17,122 nt of DNA. Source: DATJAJ01 sp035622335 (GTDB taxonomy: Archaea; Thermoproteota; Nitrososphaeria; Nitrososphaerales; Gagatemarchaeaceae). Shown in pieces: positions 6,099 to 14,006 of this stretch. The notes under the pieces were generated by a model that was not told the DNA's origin, made no database searches, and worked only from the letters and a program-made list of their open reading frames with translations. Location of the stretch: NCBI GenBank assembly GCA_035622335.1, contig DASPVO010000030.1, forward strand, positions 1 to 17,122, read 5' to 3'. Both the position numbers and the translations under genes were made by a program. Every line of letters begins with the position of its first letter. Position 1 is the stretch's first letter.

Positions 6099-7169
6099 AG
6101 GGAAAGTGGCTATGTTCTTTGGGACGGGGAGACATAGGAAGGCCAAGGCGAGAAGCACGAAGAAGACCGCACGCTTCGAAGGGGACGCATCGGAGATCTC
6201 GTCCAAGCAGAGCGGGTTTGTCTTCCTCGGTGCGATCAACAGTATGACGATTGCGATGATCCAGTAGTTGTAGGTGTCTATCAGGATCAGCGCTGCAACG
6301 CTAAGGTAGGTACTCACCCTGATGGCCCTGTCGCCGTACGCCGAGACGAGAGCGTACCCTCCATCGAACTGCGTTATCGGGAGCAGGTTGAGGAAAGTGA
6401 GGAGAAAACCGACGAAGGCCGCGTCCGCGAGCGGAGAGAGCCGAAAGTATCCGGGTGTGATGCCCTTCACGAATGGTCCCACGATGCTGTCAATCAGGAG
6501 CTGTATCGCGCTCTCGTTGACCTGAGCGCTCGTCGTCGCGGAGAGGGGAATGGACGACTGGACCCACGCGAACTCGCCGACGAGGTAGAGGACGACGGTC
6601 ACGATCAGCGCAGCGATGGGCCCGTACGCGTAGGTGTCGAAGAGCTTGTCCCGGTTGACCGCGGGCTCTCTTTGGGCCGAGACCACCCCTATGTTCGGCA
6701 GAAAGTACGTGAGGACAGGGACGCCGGGGATGAAGTAAGAAGTGGGCGGAGCCGTCTTCGACGACTCGGCGGCTCGCCTGTGTCCGTATTCGTGAGCGGC
6801 GAGGATGGCCAGGATGGCTCCGCCGAAAGTGACGACCACTTCCAGTGCGGGGACGCCGGGAGCGTATTGCGCGTAGCTCTCCGCCTCCAGCAGACAGAGG
6901 AAGACCACGGAGAGGAGAGTGAAGAAGAGCAGGATTGTGGGGACGAGCGACGCAGGCTGCTTGGGCGGCTGTTTCTTCCTTACGATTATTGCCGGGTCCT
7001 CCCTGCTGCCCACCAGGGCTGGTGTAAAACCCAGGGTTGAGAGCTCCGCGACCAGCCCGACGAAGCGCTCCTTCGATGTCTCGTCGTACGTCACCTTGTA
7101 TTCCGCCTCACCCTCTGGCAGCACGAAGCTGTCCCTGACCTGGAACTTTGCCCTCACCGCCGCGTCCAT
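6093..7169 (-). CDS. Site-2 protease-like membrane metalloprotease (M50)
   Basis: M50 proteases cut substrates inside the membrane using zinc. After a soluble N-terminal domain of about 70 residues comes a first transmembrane helix (75-94). The zinc motif HEYGH follows at 126-130, with E127 as catalytic base. The third ligand is D269 in NLLPITQFDGG. Between them are GVPVLTYFLPNIGVVSAQREP and several further helices; at least six membrane segments are visible. The pattern resembles the EGY-type/prokaryotic M50 group. An upstream open frame would add 70 residues that look unlike protein of this family and contain the promoter region, so I choose ATG 7169 (358 residues). A TATA-like GTATACTTTATC (minus) at 7215-7226 would leave a short leader of about 25 nt. 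Substrate unknown. Confidence 0.88.
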   Translation of the reverse strand: MDAAVRAKFQVRDSFVLPEGEAEYKVTYDETSKERFVGLVAELSTLGFTPALVGSREDPAIIVRKKQPPKQPASLVPTILLFFTLLSVVFLCLLEAESYAQYAPGVPALEVVVTFGGAILAILAAHEYGHRRAAESSKTAPPTSYFIPGVPVLTYFLPNIGVVSAQREPAVNRDKLFDTYAYGPIAALIVTVVLYLVGEFAWVQSSIPLSATTSAQVNESAIQLLIDSIVGPFVKGITPGYFRLSPLADAAFVGFLLTFLNLLPITQFDGGYALVSAYGDRAIRVSTYLSVAALILIDTYNYWIIAIVILLIAPRKTNPLCLDEISDASPSKRAVFFVLLALAFLCLPVPKNIATFPL

Positions 7170-7214
7170 GTCAGACTGTTGGGACAAGCTCCGCGGCCAC
7201 ACTTTCGTCGGGGA

Positions 7215-7226
7215 GATAAAGTATAC
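7215..7226 (-). promoter_or_regulatory. TATA-like element of the M50 protease gene
   Basis: On the minus strand this reads GTATACTTTATC. Transcription would begin at about 7194, giving roughly 25 nt of leader before ATG 7169. Unlike most other genes here, this one would not be leaderless. Confidence 0.4.
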
Positions 7227-7233
7227 CGAGGAC

Positions 7234-7243
7234 AAAGTATTAA
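7234..7243 (+). promoter_or_regulatory. TATA-like element of the GNAT-ligase operon
   Basis: AAAGTATTAA is centred at about 7239, predicting a start near 7265, just before the GGGAG and TTG 7272. It is separate from the neighbouring minus-strand element at 7215-7226, so this divergent gap has two promoters. Confidence 0.4.
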
Positions 7244-7271
7244 CGCGGCTGGAGAACAGCAGGGCGGGAGC

Positions 7272-7775
7272 TTGCAGAAGGCAGCGATCACGCGGGTCGG
7301 AGATTATGCGATAAGGAGGTGCGACAACGAAGACGTCCCGAAGGTGATCGACATAAACACGAAGACACTGCCCGAACACTACTCGGACTACTTCTACTAT
7401 GAGATCCTTGCGGAGTCGCCCGAGACTTTCCTTCTCGCTGAGACGGAGGGGGCGCTGGTAGGATACATCATGTGCAGGGTGGAGTACGGCTTCTCGCAGC
7501 TCAAGAGGCTCGGGCTAGCGAGGAAGGGACACGTGGTCTCGATAGCAGTGCTGGATGAACACAGGGGCAGGGGGCTGGGCACCGCCCTCATGACGACGGC
7601 GCAGCAGGAGCTCGTGAAGAAGGGCTGTTCCGAGTGCTACCTAGAAGTGAGGGTCTCGAACGAAGGGGCGATCGAGCTCTACAAGCGTCTCGACTACAAG
7701 GTGATGGGGACGCTTGACGCATACTACAGGGACGGGGAGCCGGCCTTCATGATGGCGACGCGCCTGGGCTCATGA
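7272..7775 (+). CDS. GNAT-family N-acetyltransferase (RimI/Ard1-like)
   Basis: GNAT enzymes move an acetyl group from acetyl-CoA to an amine, here probably a protein N-terminus. From TTG 7272 the product has 167 residues. The acetyl-CoA loop is RGRGLGTAL (98-106), preceded by the strand HVVSIAVLDE. The C-terminal part LEVRVSNEGAIELYKRLDYK and YYRDGEPAFMM resembles the archaeal Ard1/RimI alpha-N-acetyltransferases. The open frame runs up to an ATG at 7179, but those extra 31 codons cross the promoter and lack any family match. TTG 7272 is preceded by GGGAG and lies about 33 nt after a TATA-like element. It shares ATGA with the DNA ligase gene, so the two are one transcription unit. Confidence 0.85.
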   Translation: MQKAAITRVGDYAIRRCDNEDVPKVIDINTKTLPEHYSDYFYYEILAESPETFLLAETEGALVGYIMCRVEYGFSQLKRLGLARKGHVVSIAVLDEHRGRGLGTALMTTAQQELVKKGCSECYLEVRVSNEGAIELYKRLDYKVMGTLDAYYRDGEPAFMMATRLGS

Positions 7776-9436
7776 GCTCTGGGTCAGACTTTCGAGCGCT
7801 CGCGGATACCCTCGAGAAGGTGAAGGCCACTAGCAAGAAGAACGAGAAGGTGGCCATCGTGGCCTCCTACATCTCCGGCCTGAGTCCAGATGACGCGGAG
7901 TTCGCGGCGAGAGTGGCGACGGGTCGTGCGTCGAAGAGGGGGAGCAGGGACGAGGCGCAGGTCGGCTACTCTACCCTTCTCTCGCTGCTCGAGGAGGTCT
8001 GCAACGTGACGGAATCAGAGGTCTCACGAATCTACCTCCGTCACGGCGACCTGGGCGAGGTGGCTGAAGAGGTTCTTTCCAAGAAAAGGGAGACGCCCCT
8101 CTTCGAGGGACCCCTGACCCTCGGGGAAGTGGCGCGGGTCTTCGAACGGGTCAGAGAGGCGAAGGGGAAAGGTTCCCTCCAGGTCAGGAAAAGTGCGGTG
8201 AAGTCTCTCCTCCTCAGGGCAACTCCACTCGAAGGAAAGTACCTCGTCAAGGTGTTCACGGGGGAGATGAGGACGGGGCTCGTCTCCGGGCTGATGGAGG
8301 ACTCGATTGCCAAGGCATACTCGCTGCCCAGGGAGGAGGTCGCCCAAGCTCACATGCTCACGGGGGACGTCGGCCTGCTCGCTGCCGCGGCTGCCACGGG
8401 GGAGCTCGCCAAATTGAAGATCGACGTGTTCAGGCCGGTAAACTTCATGCTCGCTGAGCCTCTGTCGAGCCCCGAAGAGGTCGTCGAACGCTTTGGCAAG
8501 CGAGTCTACGCCGAGTACAAGTACGACGGAGTGCGCGCTCAGGTTCACAAGAAGGGTTCGGAGGTCAGGGTCTATTCTAGAAGGCTCGAAGAGGTCACCG
8601 AGTTCTTCCCCGAAGTCATCGAGATCGCGGGCCGATTGGAGCACGACGCCATCCTAGACGGCGAGATCGTCCCCTTCTCCGGGGGAAGGCCTCTGCCATT
8701 CCAGCTCCTTCAGAGGAGGCTCAGGAGGATCAAGGACTTCGAGGAAGCCGCAAGCCAGGCCCCCGTCGTCTATTTCGTCTTCGACCTGTTGTACCTCGAT
8801 GGGGACGAGGTCTACAGGCGCCCCCTGTCCGAGAGGAGCAGGCTCCTGAACAGAGCGGTCGAAGGGACACAGATGTCTCGGGCGGAGCGGTACACCGTCT
8901 CCTCCGCGCGAGAGCTGGGAGAGCTCTTCAGAAAGAGCAGAGAGCTCGGATACGAAGGCCTAGTGGTCAAGGACCCCGACAGCACCTACACGATGGGGAA
9001 GAGAGGGATCGAGTGGGCAAAGCTGAAGGAGGAACTGGACACGATCGACGCCGTCATAGTCTCGGCGGAGTACGGCCACGGAAAGAGGGTCGGAGTCATC
9101 AGCGACTACACCTTCGCAGTCCGGGACGGGCCCGAGCTCAAGACGATAGGCAAGGCGTACTCCGGCCTCACCGACGAGGAGATCGAAGAGATGACAGCCA
9201 CGCTCAAGAGGATAACGACGAGGGACCACGGGTTCTGGAGAGAGGTGCGCCCCGAGGTCGTGATAGAGGTCGCCTTCGACAGCATCCAAAAGAGCGAAAG
9301 GCACGACAGCGGATACGCGCTGCGGTTTCCAAGGATAAAGAGAGTCAGGGGGGACAAGGGTCTCAAGGACATAGACGACTTGTCAAAGGTCGAGGGCATC
9401 TTCAAGGCTCAGAGGGTCAAGCTGGACGAAAGGTAG
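7772..9436 (+). CDS. lig: ATP-dependent DNA ligase
   Basis: The enzyme seals nicks, joining Okazaki fragments and completing repair. The 554 residues fit the archaeal replicative ligase family. The N-terminal DNA-binding domain covers about 1-215. Motif I is KYDGVRAQ at 250-257, with K250 as the adenylated lysine. Further motifs are VYSRRLEEVTEFFPE (267-281), LDGEIVPF (295-302), FVFDLLYLDG (335-344), YEGLVVK (394-400) and WAKLK (415-419). An OB-fold domain follows to the C-terminus, ending with the GIFKAQRVKLDER tail. The start ATG 7772 overlaps the acetyltransferase stop as ATGA. Its last 28 nt overlap the convergent pilus ATPase gene. All expected nucleotidyltransferase motifs are present, so the enzyme should be active. 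Confidence 0.97.
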   Translation: MSSGSDFRALADTLEKVKATSKKNEKVAIVASYISGLSPDDAEFAARVATGRASKRGSRDEAQVGYSTLLSLLEEVCNVTESEVSRIYLRHGDLGEVAEEVLSKKRETPLFEGPLTLGEVARVFERVREAKGKGSLQVRKSAVKSLLLRATPLEGKYLVKVFTGEMRTGLVSGLMEDSIAKAYSLPREEVAQAHMLTGDVGLLAAAAATGELAKLKIDVFRPVNFMLAEPLSSPEEVVERFGKRVYAEYKYDGVRAQVHKKGSEVRVYSRRLEEVTEFFPEVIEIAGRLEHDAILDGEIVPFSGGRPLPFQLLQRRLRRIKDFEEAASQAPVVYFVFDLLYLDGDEVYRRPLSERSRLLNRAVEGTQMSRAERYTVSSARELGELFRKSRELGYEGLVVKDPDSTYTMGKRGIEWAKLKEELDTIDAVIVSAEYGHGKRVGVISDYTFAVRDGPELKTIGKAYSGLTDEEIEEMTATLKRITTRDHGFWREVRPEVVIEVAFDSIQKSERHDSGYALRFPRIKRVRGDKGLKDIDDLSKVEGIFKAQRVKLDER

Positions 9437-10824
9437 AACTGTCGCAGCGCCTTCGAGACCTGCCGGTAGTCCGAGGTCCCCTTGCCCACCATCTCACCGA
9501 TGAAGTCGACCCTCCTCTTCAACTCGGACTCGACCTTCCGAGCTGACTGTCCGAGCCCCGCGGCCCTCGCCTCGATCCTCCTCGACCCTTCCCAGGTCCC
9601 CCTCCATCCACCTGAGGCTGCCTCGTAGACGGGGGAGGGGTCTCCAGTCTCGATGACCCTCTCCACCCGACGGGTCGCGCTTTCCGGGCTCTTCACCATG
9701 AAGACCAACGCATCGATCAGCTCCAAGACCGAAGTCGAGACCGAGAGGGGTGGTTGAGTCAGTCGGGCGACCATCGAATCGACGTTGGGCGAGTGGAATG
9801 TTGTTATGCACCCTGAGCCCGAAGCCGCGCTCTGGAACAGTGCCTGGACCTCGGATCCCCGTGCCTCCCCGAGTATGACGAAGTCGGGCCTCTCCCTGAG
9901 GCTCAGCTTGACGAGGTCGAAGAGCGAGATCCCGCCCCCGACGCCCCCGCGGGTGTGGAGCGGCTTCCACCCGGTGTGAGGGAGGCTGATCTCCCTCGTG
10001 TCCTCGATGGATACGATCTTCCAAGCGGGATTGAGCAGAGTGGCAAGGGCGTTCAGCGTGGTCGTCTTGCCCGAGGCGTTTGCGCCCGAGATAACCACGA
10101 ACCCCTTCAAGTCAAGCAACATCCAGAGGTATGCGGCGACCTCGGGGCTGAGGGACCCCGACTTCACCAGGTCGGTGACCGAGAAGGGTTCCGCCCTCTG
10201 CTTCCTTATCGTGAAGCTGCTCCCCCTGCTCGTGACCTCCTTCCCCCAAGTCGCAGCGAGCCTGTAGCCCTCTGGGAGCACGGAATCGACGATCGGGAAG
10301 TAGTTGGAAATCGAGCGGCCCGACCTGTGCACGAGCCTGGAGACGATGGCGTCCATCCTGCCTTCGTCGGCGAACGTCACGTTCGTCTCCAGCCAGCCGG
10401 TCGAGTTGAACCTCCTATGCCAGACCTTCGCGGGCCTGTCCGCGCCGTCGCAGGATATGTCCTCTATCTCAGGGTCGCGTATGAGTGGGTCCAGCGGTCC
10501 GTAGCCCAGTATGTCCCTCGCCAGGAAGTAGGTGGCGCCGCTCATCTCTTCTCTCGTGAGTGATGCCAGCAGTCCCGCCCTTTCCATCTCTGCGACCAGA
10601 TACCCGATCGGGTCGAGGTCGATGATAGGAGATGGCGCCAACCAGGTGGTGAGCGTCTCGACGGCCGTGGAGACTGCTCGCCTTATCCTTGGCTCGAGGT
10701 ATGGCTCCTTCACGTGGTACGTCCAACTCGCATCCGAGTCATAGACGTAGACAGAGTAGGCGCACTTGTAGGAGACTCCGCTTCTCACGGGCAGCTCGAA
10801 CTCGACCAAATAGTTCGCGAGCAC
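9409..10824 (-). CDS. Type IV pilus/type II secretion ATPase (TadA/FlaI-like)
   Basis: This cytoplasmic hexameric ATPase would power assembly of the pilus encoded upstream. Of 471 residues, the N-terminal domain spans roughly 1-235. The ATPase core has Walker A GANASGKTT at 247-255, an Asp box SIEDTREISL (272-281), Walker B FVILGEARGSE (315-325) and a His box CITTFHS (339-345). This matches the archaeal TadA/FlaI/VirB11 type. The start is GTG 10824, preceded by AGGGGAG at a good distance. The frame stays open for about 114 nt upstream, to about 10938, without a canonical start. It is the last gene of the pilin operon, 76 nt after the third pilin-like gene. Its tail overlaps the ligase gene by 28 nt. 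Family call is firm; whether the machine is a pilus, adhesion or secretion device is inference. Confidence 0.93.
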   Translation of the reverse strand: MLANYLVEFELPVRSGVSYKCAYSVYVYDSDASWTYHVKEPYLEPRIRRAVSTAVETLTTWLAPSPIIDLDPIGYLVAEMERAGLLASLTREEMSGATYFLARDILGYGPLDPLIRDPEIEDISCDGADRPAKVWHRRFNSTGWLETNVTFADEGRMDAIVSRLVHRSGRSISNYFPIVDSVLPEGYRLAATWGKEVTSRGSSFTIRKQRAEPFSVTDLVKSGSLSPEVAAYLWMLLDLKGFVVISGANASGKTTTLNALATLLNPAWKIVSIEDTREISLPHTGWKPLHTRGGVGGGISLFDLVKLSLRERPDFVILGEARGSEVQALFQSAASGSGCITTFHSPNVDSMVARLTQPPLSVSTSVLELIDALVFMVKSPESATRRVERVIETGDPSPVYEAASGGWRGTWEGSRRIEARAAGLGQSARKVESELKRRVDFIGEMVGKGTSDYRQVSKALRQFYLSSSLTL

Positions 10825-10900
10825 CTTCGCTCCCCTTGGCGCCTCAAACGCTATCGCCTCAATCGAGTCTGGCTCGTTTGCCTCCGCCGACCTCCCGCGC

Positions 10901-11299
10901 TCAAACAGCCGCGACGACCGAGACTCCCCCCACTAGAATCGTGATCTCCCCGCTGGCCGCCGGAATCACGACGGTGCAGACCGAACCGATCCAGTCAGAC
11001 GGGCAGTGTGATGACCAAGAGACGGGACTCCCTCCCACGTAGACTCCGCGGACGGGAGGGCTCACCCAGCCGTAGTCGAAGAGGAGCACGAATGTTCCCG
11101 AGCTGTTGGTCTGAACGGAGAGCACCGACACCAAAGTGCCAGCGTCGTCCTGTTCGAGTCGGGCCGACTCCTGAGCGAGCCTCGCTGACTCCCCGATCGA
11201 GAAAGCTGCGAGGCCCGAGGCCCCCGCCAGCAGAGCGATGGTTATGGCGAGAGTCGTGACCGACCCGACGACCTCCCCTGTCCCCTTCCTAGAACGCAA
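10901..11299 (-). CDS. Pilin-like protein 3 (class III signal peptide)
   Basis: This small secreted or pilus subunit has 132 residues. Its N-terminus, MRSRKGTGEVVGSV, is a class III signal with probable cleavage after RKG (residue 6) by the prepilin peptidase at 14007. The hydrophobic stretch TTLAITIALLAGASGLAAF follows, the core helix that packs in pilus fibres. The rest is Ser/Val-rich beta-type sequence with two cysteines in SSHCPSDWIGSVCTVV that could form a disulfide. The start is TTG 11299, overlapping the end of the preceding pilin gene by 11 nt, which implies translational coupling. It is not assignable to a named pilin. Confidence 0.75.
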   Translation of the reverse strand: MRSRKGTGEVVGSVTTLAITIALLAGASGLAAFSIGESARLAQESARLEQDDAGTLVSVLSVQTNSSGTFVLLFDYGWVSPPVRGVYVGGSPVSWSSHCPSDWIGSVCTVVIPAASGEITILVGGVSVVAAV

Positions 11300-11918
11300 T
11301 CTGCTCTATCGCACCGGCCAGCGTCGCTGTGAGCGTGTGCCCTCCAGTCGTGCAGGGTACGACGATGAGGATCGAGTTCGCTCCCTGCTCCGAGATTGGG
11401 ATTGGTGAGAGGAGGGGAGAGGGATAAGAGACTACCTCCCCTCCGGGGAGCGTGAGGGAGCACCCGGATGCGCCTGCGATCACAATTTCATTCCATCCGC
11501 TCGGGACCGTCGCAGAGCCGCCCTCGGTTCCGTCTATCCAGGCCCGGCCGTTCGAGTTGACGGAGAGGACGCCGGCGGGAGAGTCCACTGAGAAGAAGGT
11601 CGTCGCGTTGAGCGAGCAGAGTGTACGAAGCGCCATGTATCCGCCGGAGTCGAGCGAGAGTATCCCGTCGCTCGAAGATGCCCGGTCGATCTGCACCTCA
11701 TCAAGGACGGGAGCGGCAGAAGAATTGATCCTGACGTAGACGAACGATGGCGACCCGTACACGGAATATGACTGAATCGAATAGGGCGGCTCCTCGTCCA
11801 GACTCACGTGGACCACCGTGTACACGATCCCCGACAGCGCGAGCGTGATGGCCACGATCAGGACGGCTCCGAACGACTCAGAGGTCGCCCTACGCCTGCA
11901 GGCTGAAGCTCTTTGCAA
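11289..11918 (-). CDS. Pilin-like protein 2
   Basis: The 209-residue product begins with MQRASACRRRATSESFG followed by the hydrophobic helix AVLIVAITLALSGIVYTVV. Cleavage would fall after RRRA, with Ala at -1 and Glu at +3. This is less typical than Gly at -1, though allowed in archaeal class III signals. The C-terminal 170 residues are Ser/Gly/Thr-rich, with beta-like character and cysteines in LCSLN, SGCSLT and VVPCTTG. The start is TTG 11918, which overlaps the preceding pilin gene by 29 nt. Together with its neighbours it is probably a minor or major subunit of the same fibre. No named family recognised. Confidence 0.7.
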   Translation of the reverse strand: MQRASACRRRATSESFGAVLIVAITLALSGIVYTVVHVSLDEEPPYSIQSYSVYGSPSFVYVRINSSAAPVLDEVQIDRASSSDGILSLDSGGYMALRTLCSLNATTFFSVDSPAGVLSVNSNGRAWIDGTEGGSATVPSGWNEIVIAGASGCSLTLPGGEVVSYPSPLLSPIPISEQGANSILIVVPCTTGGHTLTATLAGAIEQIAF

Positions 11919-12315
11919 TCTGGTCAGTCACCACGGTCAGGGTATACGCGGAGAACTCTGGAAGGGTCGTTCCCGTGACCGTGAACTGTACGGACAGCAG
12001 ACTCCCCGGAGCCATCGTGGTCGACCCGGCGAGGACAGTCGCGTTAGTGCCGGAGAGGAAATATTCGGTCAGGTTGGAGTAAGAGAAGACGAGCCTGGAA
12101 AAGGAGTACTGGACGTTGCCGTCGTTCTTGACCTCGAGCGTGATGGTCCGACCATCCGCCGCGACGTTGGAGGCCACCAGAGCCATCGAAGGGTCCCTCA
12201 CCTCAGCCGTGATTATGTTACTGAACTCGGTGTACAGTACGCCACCTATCGCAACCGTGATCGCCACCAGTATTACCGTCGCGATGAATGGGCTGACTCC
12301 GTTTCGAAGCTTCAC
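11890..12315 (-). CDS. Pilin-like protein 1 (class III signal peptide)
   Basis: From GTG 12315 the product has 141 residues. It opens with MKLRNG, then VSPFIATVILVAITVAIGGVL (split here at the cleavage point). This is a textbook archaeal class III prepilin N-terminus with processing after RNG. The mature part has an immunoglobulin-like look (DGRTITLEVKNDGNVQYSF) common in archaeal pilins and DUF1628-type proteins. A TATA-like ATTAAATAATT lies 23.5 nt before GTG 12315, supporting a leaderless start. ATG 12354 is an alternative: it overlaps the stop of the platform gene as TGATG and would give a 19-residue leader before the cleavage site. This gene heads the pilin-ATPase operon. Confidence 0.8.
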   Translation of the reverse strand: MKLRNGVSPFIATVILVAITVAIGGVLYTEFSNIITAEVRDPSMALVASNVAADGRTITLEVKNDGNVQYSFSRLVFSYSNLTEYFLSGTNATVLAGSTTMAPGSLLSVQFTVTGTTLPEFSAYTLTVVTDQIAKSFSLQA

Positions 12316-12332
12316 GCACTTGAATCCTGCGG

Positions 12333-12343
12333 AATTATTTAAT
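12333..12343 (-). promoter_or_regulatory. TATA element of the pilin operon
   Basis: On the minus strand it reads ATTAAATAATT, the most AT-rich run in this part of the window. Its centre is 23.5 nt upstream of GTG 12315. It would let pilins and ATPase be expressed apart from the platform gene upstream. Confidence 0.6.
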
Positions 12344-12353
12344 CTCCCACGCA

Positions 12354-13955
12354 TCACAGGATGCCAAAGATCAAGAAGGATGCTGCGGCCGAGAGAAGTA
12401 TCGGAGGGAGACCCTCCATGCTGCGCACGGAGAGTGAATATGCCTTGGAGACCATGGCTCCAGTCAGGAGGGAGGACAGGAGGATGGAGAAGGAGACCGT
12501 CCACGTGCCACCCCCTGTCGAGAACCCTGGGAGCAGCGAGTCGAAGACCTGCATCCCCCTCAGAAAGGTGTACGAAGCGACGGATATCACGGGAACCGAC
12601 GCACCGAGCAGCGCAAACGGGAGCACCGACGACCGTGTTGAACTCCTCGCATCGTAGATGTTCTTGAACGAATTCGAGAGGCGCTCGAGCTGCCCGTAGC
12701 CAGCTCCCGTCTCAAACGAGACCGCGAGGACTGCGAAGGAGACGCGGACCAGCCACGAGGGATGCGCCACCCTCCTCGCCGCTTCGTGCGGGGAGGTCCC
12801 CAGCGAGACCATTCTCGAGAAGCCAACGATCTGGTCCTTGAGTGAGGGATATCCGCCGGACTCTTCCTGCAGCCTGCCGACCGCCTCTGGCAGACTCGCA
12901 CCCGCGCGCGCCTGCTCCGCGAGGAAGTGAAGCATCGAGTAGGTCTCGCGCTCGCCCAACCGCAGGTTCCCAAAGAAGCGGCGCGAGCTAGCCACGTAAG
13001 CCGCGGAAACCGCGAGAGCGAGAGAAGCGGCCACGAAGGCGTCGAAGATACCGAGCGCGTAGAGCACAAGGAGGGATGCGAGGAGCGCTGCCCCAAGGGC
13101 AAGACGGCCAAGAGGGTACTTCGCGTCGTGGAGGCACGGTTGAGCGGAGTCCATCCAGAGGATCAGCCCCGCTGCTACCAGCGCGAGCATGAGCGCCGAA
13201 ATGACGAGCAGTGTCCCAGCCTCGCTGCGCTCGAAGGCGCCCGCTATCATCTCCATCCCTAAGGGGAAGACGGCGAGAAGGATGAAGGCCACCTCGGTCA
13301 TCGACCCGAGGTTCGTGGAGAAGGCGCGCCACCTGGCCTCCATGAGCTCGGCCAACCTTTCTGACTCCGACTCTACGAACAGGCGGACGTTCCCTCCGCT
13401 TCTCAGAGCCACCATGTAGCCGCGGACGAACTCGCGCAGCAGATCGCTCGGATGGGAGGCGAACGACCTCTCCAAAGTCACCGTCTCAGCCATCTTGCCG
13501 TACGCAAGGTTTCTGCGCAGCGACCTCTCCTCATCGGAGAACCCTGGGAAGACCTCATCTCCCAGTTCTCCCAGCCTAGCGAACGCGTCCGGAAGGTTCG
13601 GCTGTGCCACGTGAGATAGCACGGAGATGACCATGCTGGCGAAGGGCAGCTCCGCCTCCACGCGCCTCCTCCTCCTCACCGAACGGGCGTGGAGGTAGAC
13701 GAAGGGCGCCAATTGCACCGGAAAGAGGGCGCAGACGATGGCGACGGAGACCGGTGCCTTCACCGCGAGCACGACAAAGGCCTGCAGGGCAGCCGAATAC
13801 AGCAGGGCGGACATCTCTACCTTGGCGAAGACTTCGTCGGGAACGAAGACCATCGCGCTCTCTAGGGCGCGCCGAGACCTGGAGACCAAGAACGAAGGAG
13901 GCCGCGGAGGATAGAACCGCGAAACTGCGAGTAGCGCCCCTGCTGAAGATCTCAC
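12354..13955 (-). CDS. Pilus membrane platform protein, TadC/FlaJ-like (two GspF-type modules)
   Basis: This integral membrane protein is the likely platform on which the ATPase acts. The 533 residues contain two GspF/T2SSF-type halves. Helices lie at about 48-92, then the first soluble helical domain (100-230, with LPFASMVISVLSHV and LREFVRGYMVALRSGGN). Two further helices at 238-275 follow, then a pair at 284-325. The second domain (345-455) has MLHFLAEQARAGASLPEAVG and VSFETGAGYGQLERLS, and two C-terminal helices follow. The double-module layout is typical of archaeal TadC/FlaJ/ArlJ. The start is GTG 13955, 23.5 nt from the palindromic TATA at 13974-13983. The stop touches an alternative start of pilin 1. 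Confidence 0.88.
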   Translation of the reverse strand: MRSSAGALLAVSRFYPPRPPSFLVSRSRRALESAMVFVPDEVFAKVEMSALLYSAALQAFVVLAVKAPVSVAIVCALFPVQLAPFVYLHARSVRRRRRVEAELPFASMVISVLSHVAQPNLPDAFARLGELGDEVFPGFSDEERSLRRNLAYGKMAETVTLERSFASHPSDLLREFVRGYMVALRSGGNVRLFVESESERLAELMEARWRAFSTNLGSMTEVAFILLAVFPLGMEMIAGAFERSEAGTLLVISALMLALVAAGLILWMDSAQPCLHDAKYPLGRLALGAALLASLLVLYALGIFDAFVAASLALAVSAAYVASSRRFFGNLRLGERETYSMLHFLAEQARAGASLPEAVGRLQEESGGYPSLKDQIVGFSRMVSLGTSPHEAARRVAHPSWLVRVSFAVLAVSFETGAGYGQLERLSNSFKNIYDARSSTRSSVLPFALLGASVPVISVASYTFLRGMQVFDSLLPGFSTGGGTWTVSFSILLSSLLTGAMVSKAYSLSVRSMEGLPPILLSAAASFLIFGIL

Positions 13956-13973
13956 CGACCGAAAGCTCTTCGC

Positions 13974-13983
13974 TGCTTATAAG
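13974..13983. promoter_or_regulatory. Palindromic TATA element shared by platform and prepilin peptidase genes
   Basis: GCTTATAAGC is a perfect 10-bp palindrome. Its centre is 23.5 nt from GTG 13955 (minus) and 28.5 nt from GTG 14007 (plus). Both genes belong to the pilus machine, so one TBP-binding site could set the level of both. Confidence 0.65.
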
Positions 13984-14006
13984 CGGACCCCGGATGTTCA
14001 AGCGGC

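Noticed and set aside
7179..7271. N-terminal extension of the acetyltransferase from ATG 7179
   Set aside because: The stretch contains TATA-like elements for both neighbouring genes and adds sequence without GNAT similarity.
7170..7379. N-terminal extension of the M50 protease to 7379
   Set aside because: The added 70 residues run antisense through the promoter region and the start of the acetyltransferase, with no protease-family match.
8024..8644. 206-codon open frame on the minus strand within the DNA ligase gene
   Set aside because: It lies antisense to a gene with all ligase motifs, shows no family signature and has the composition expected from a mirrored GC-rich frame.
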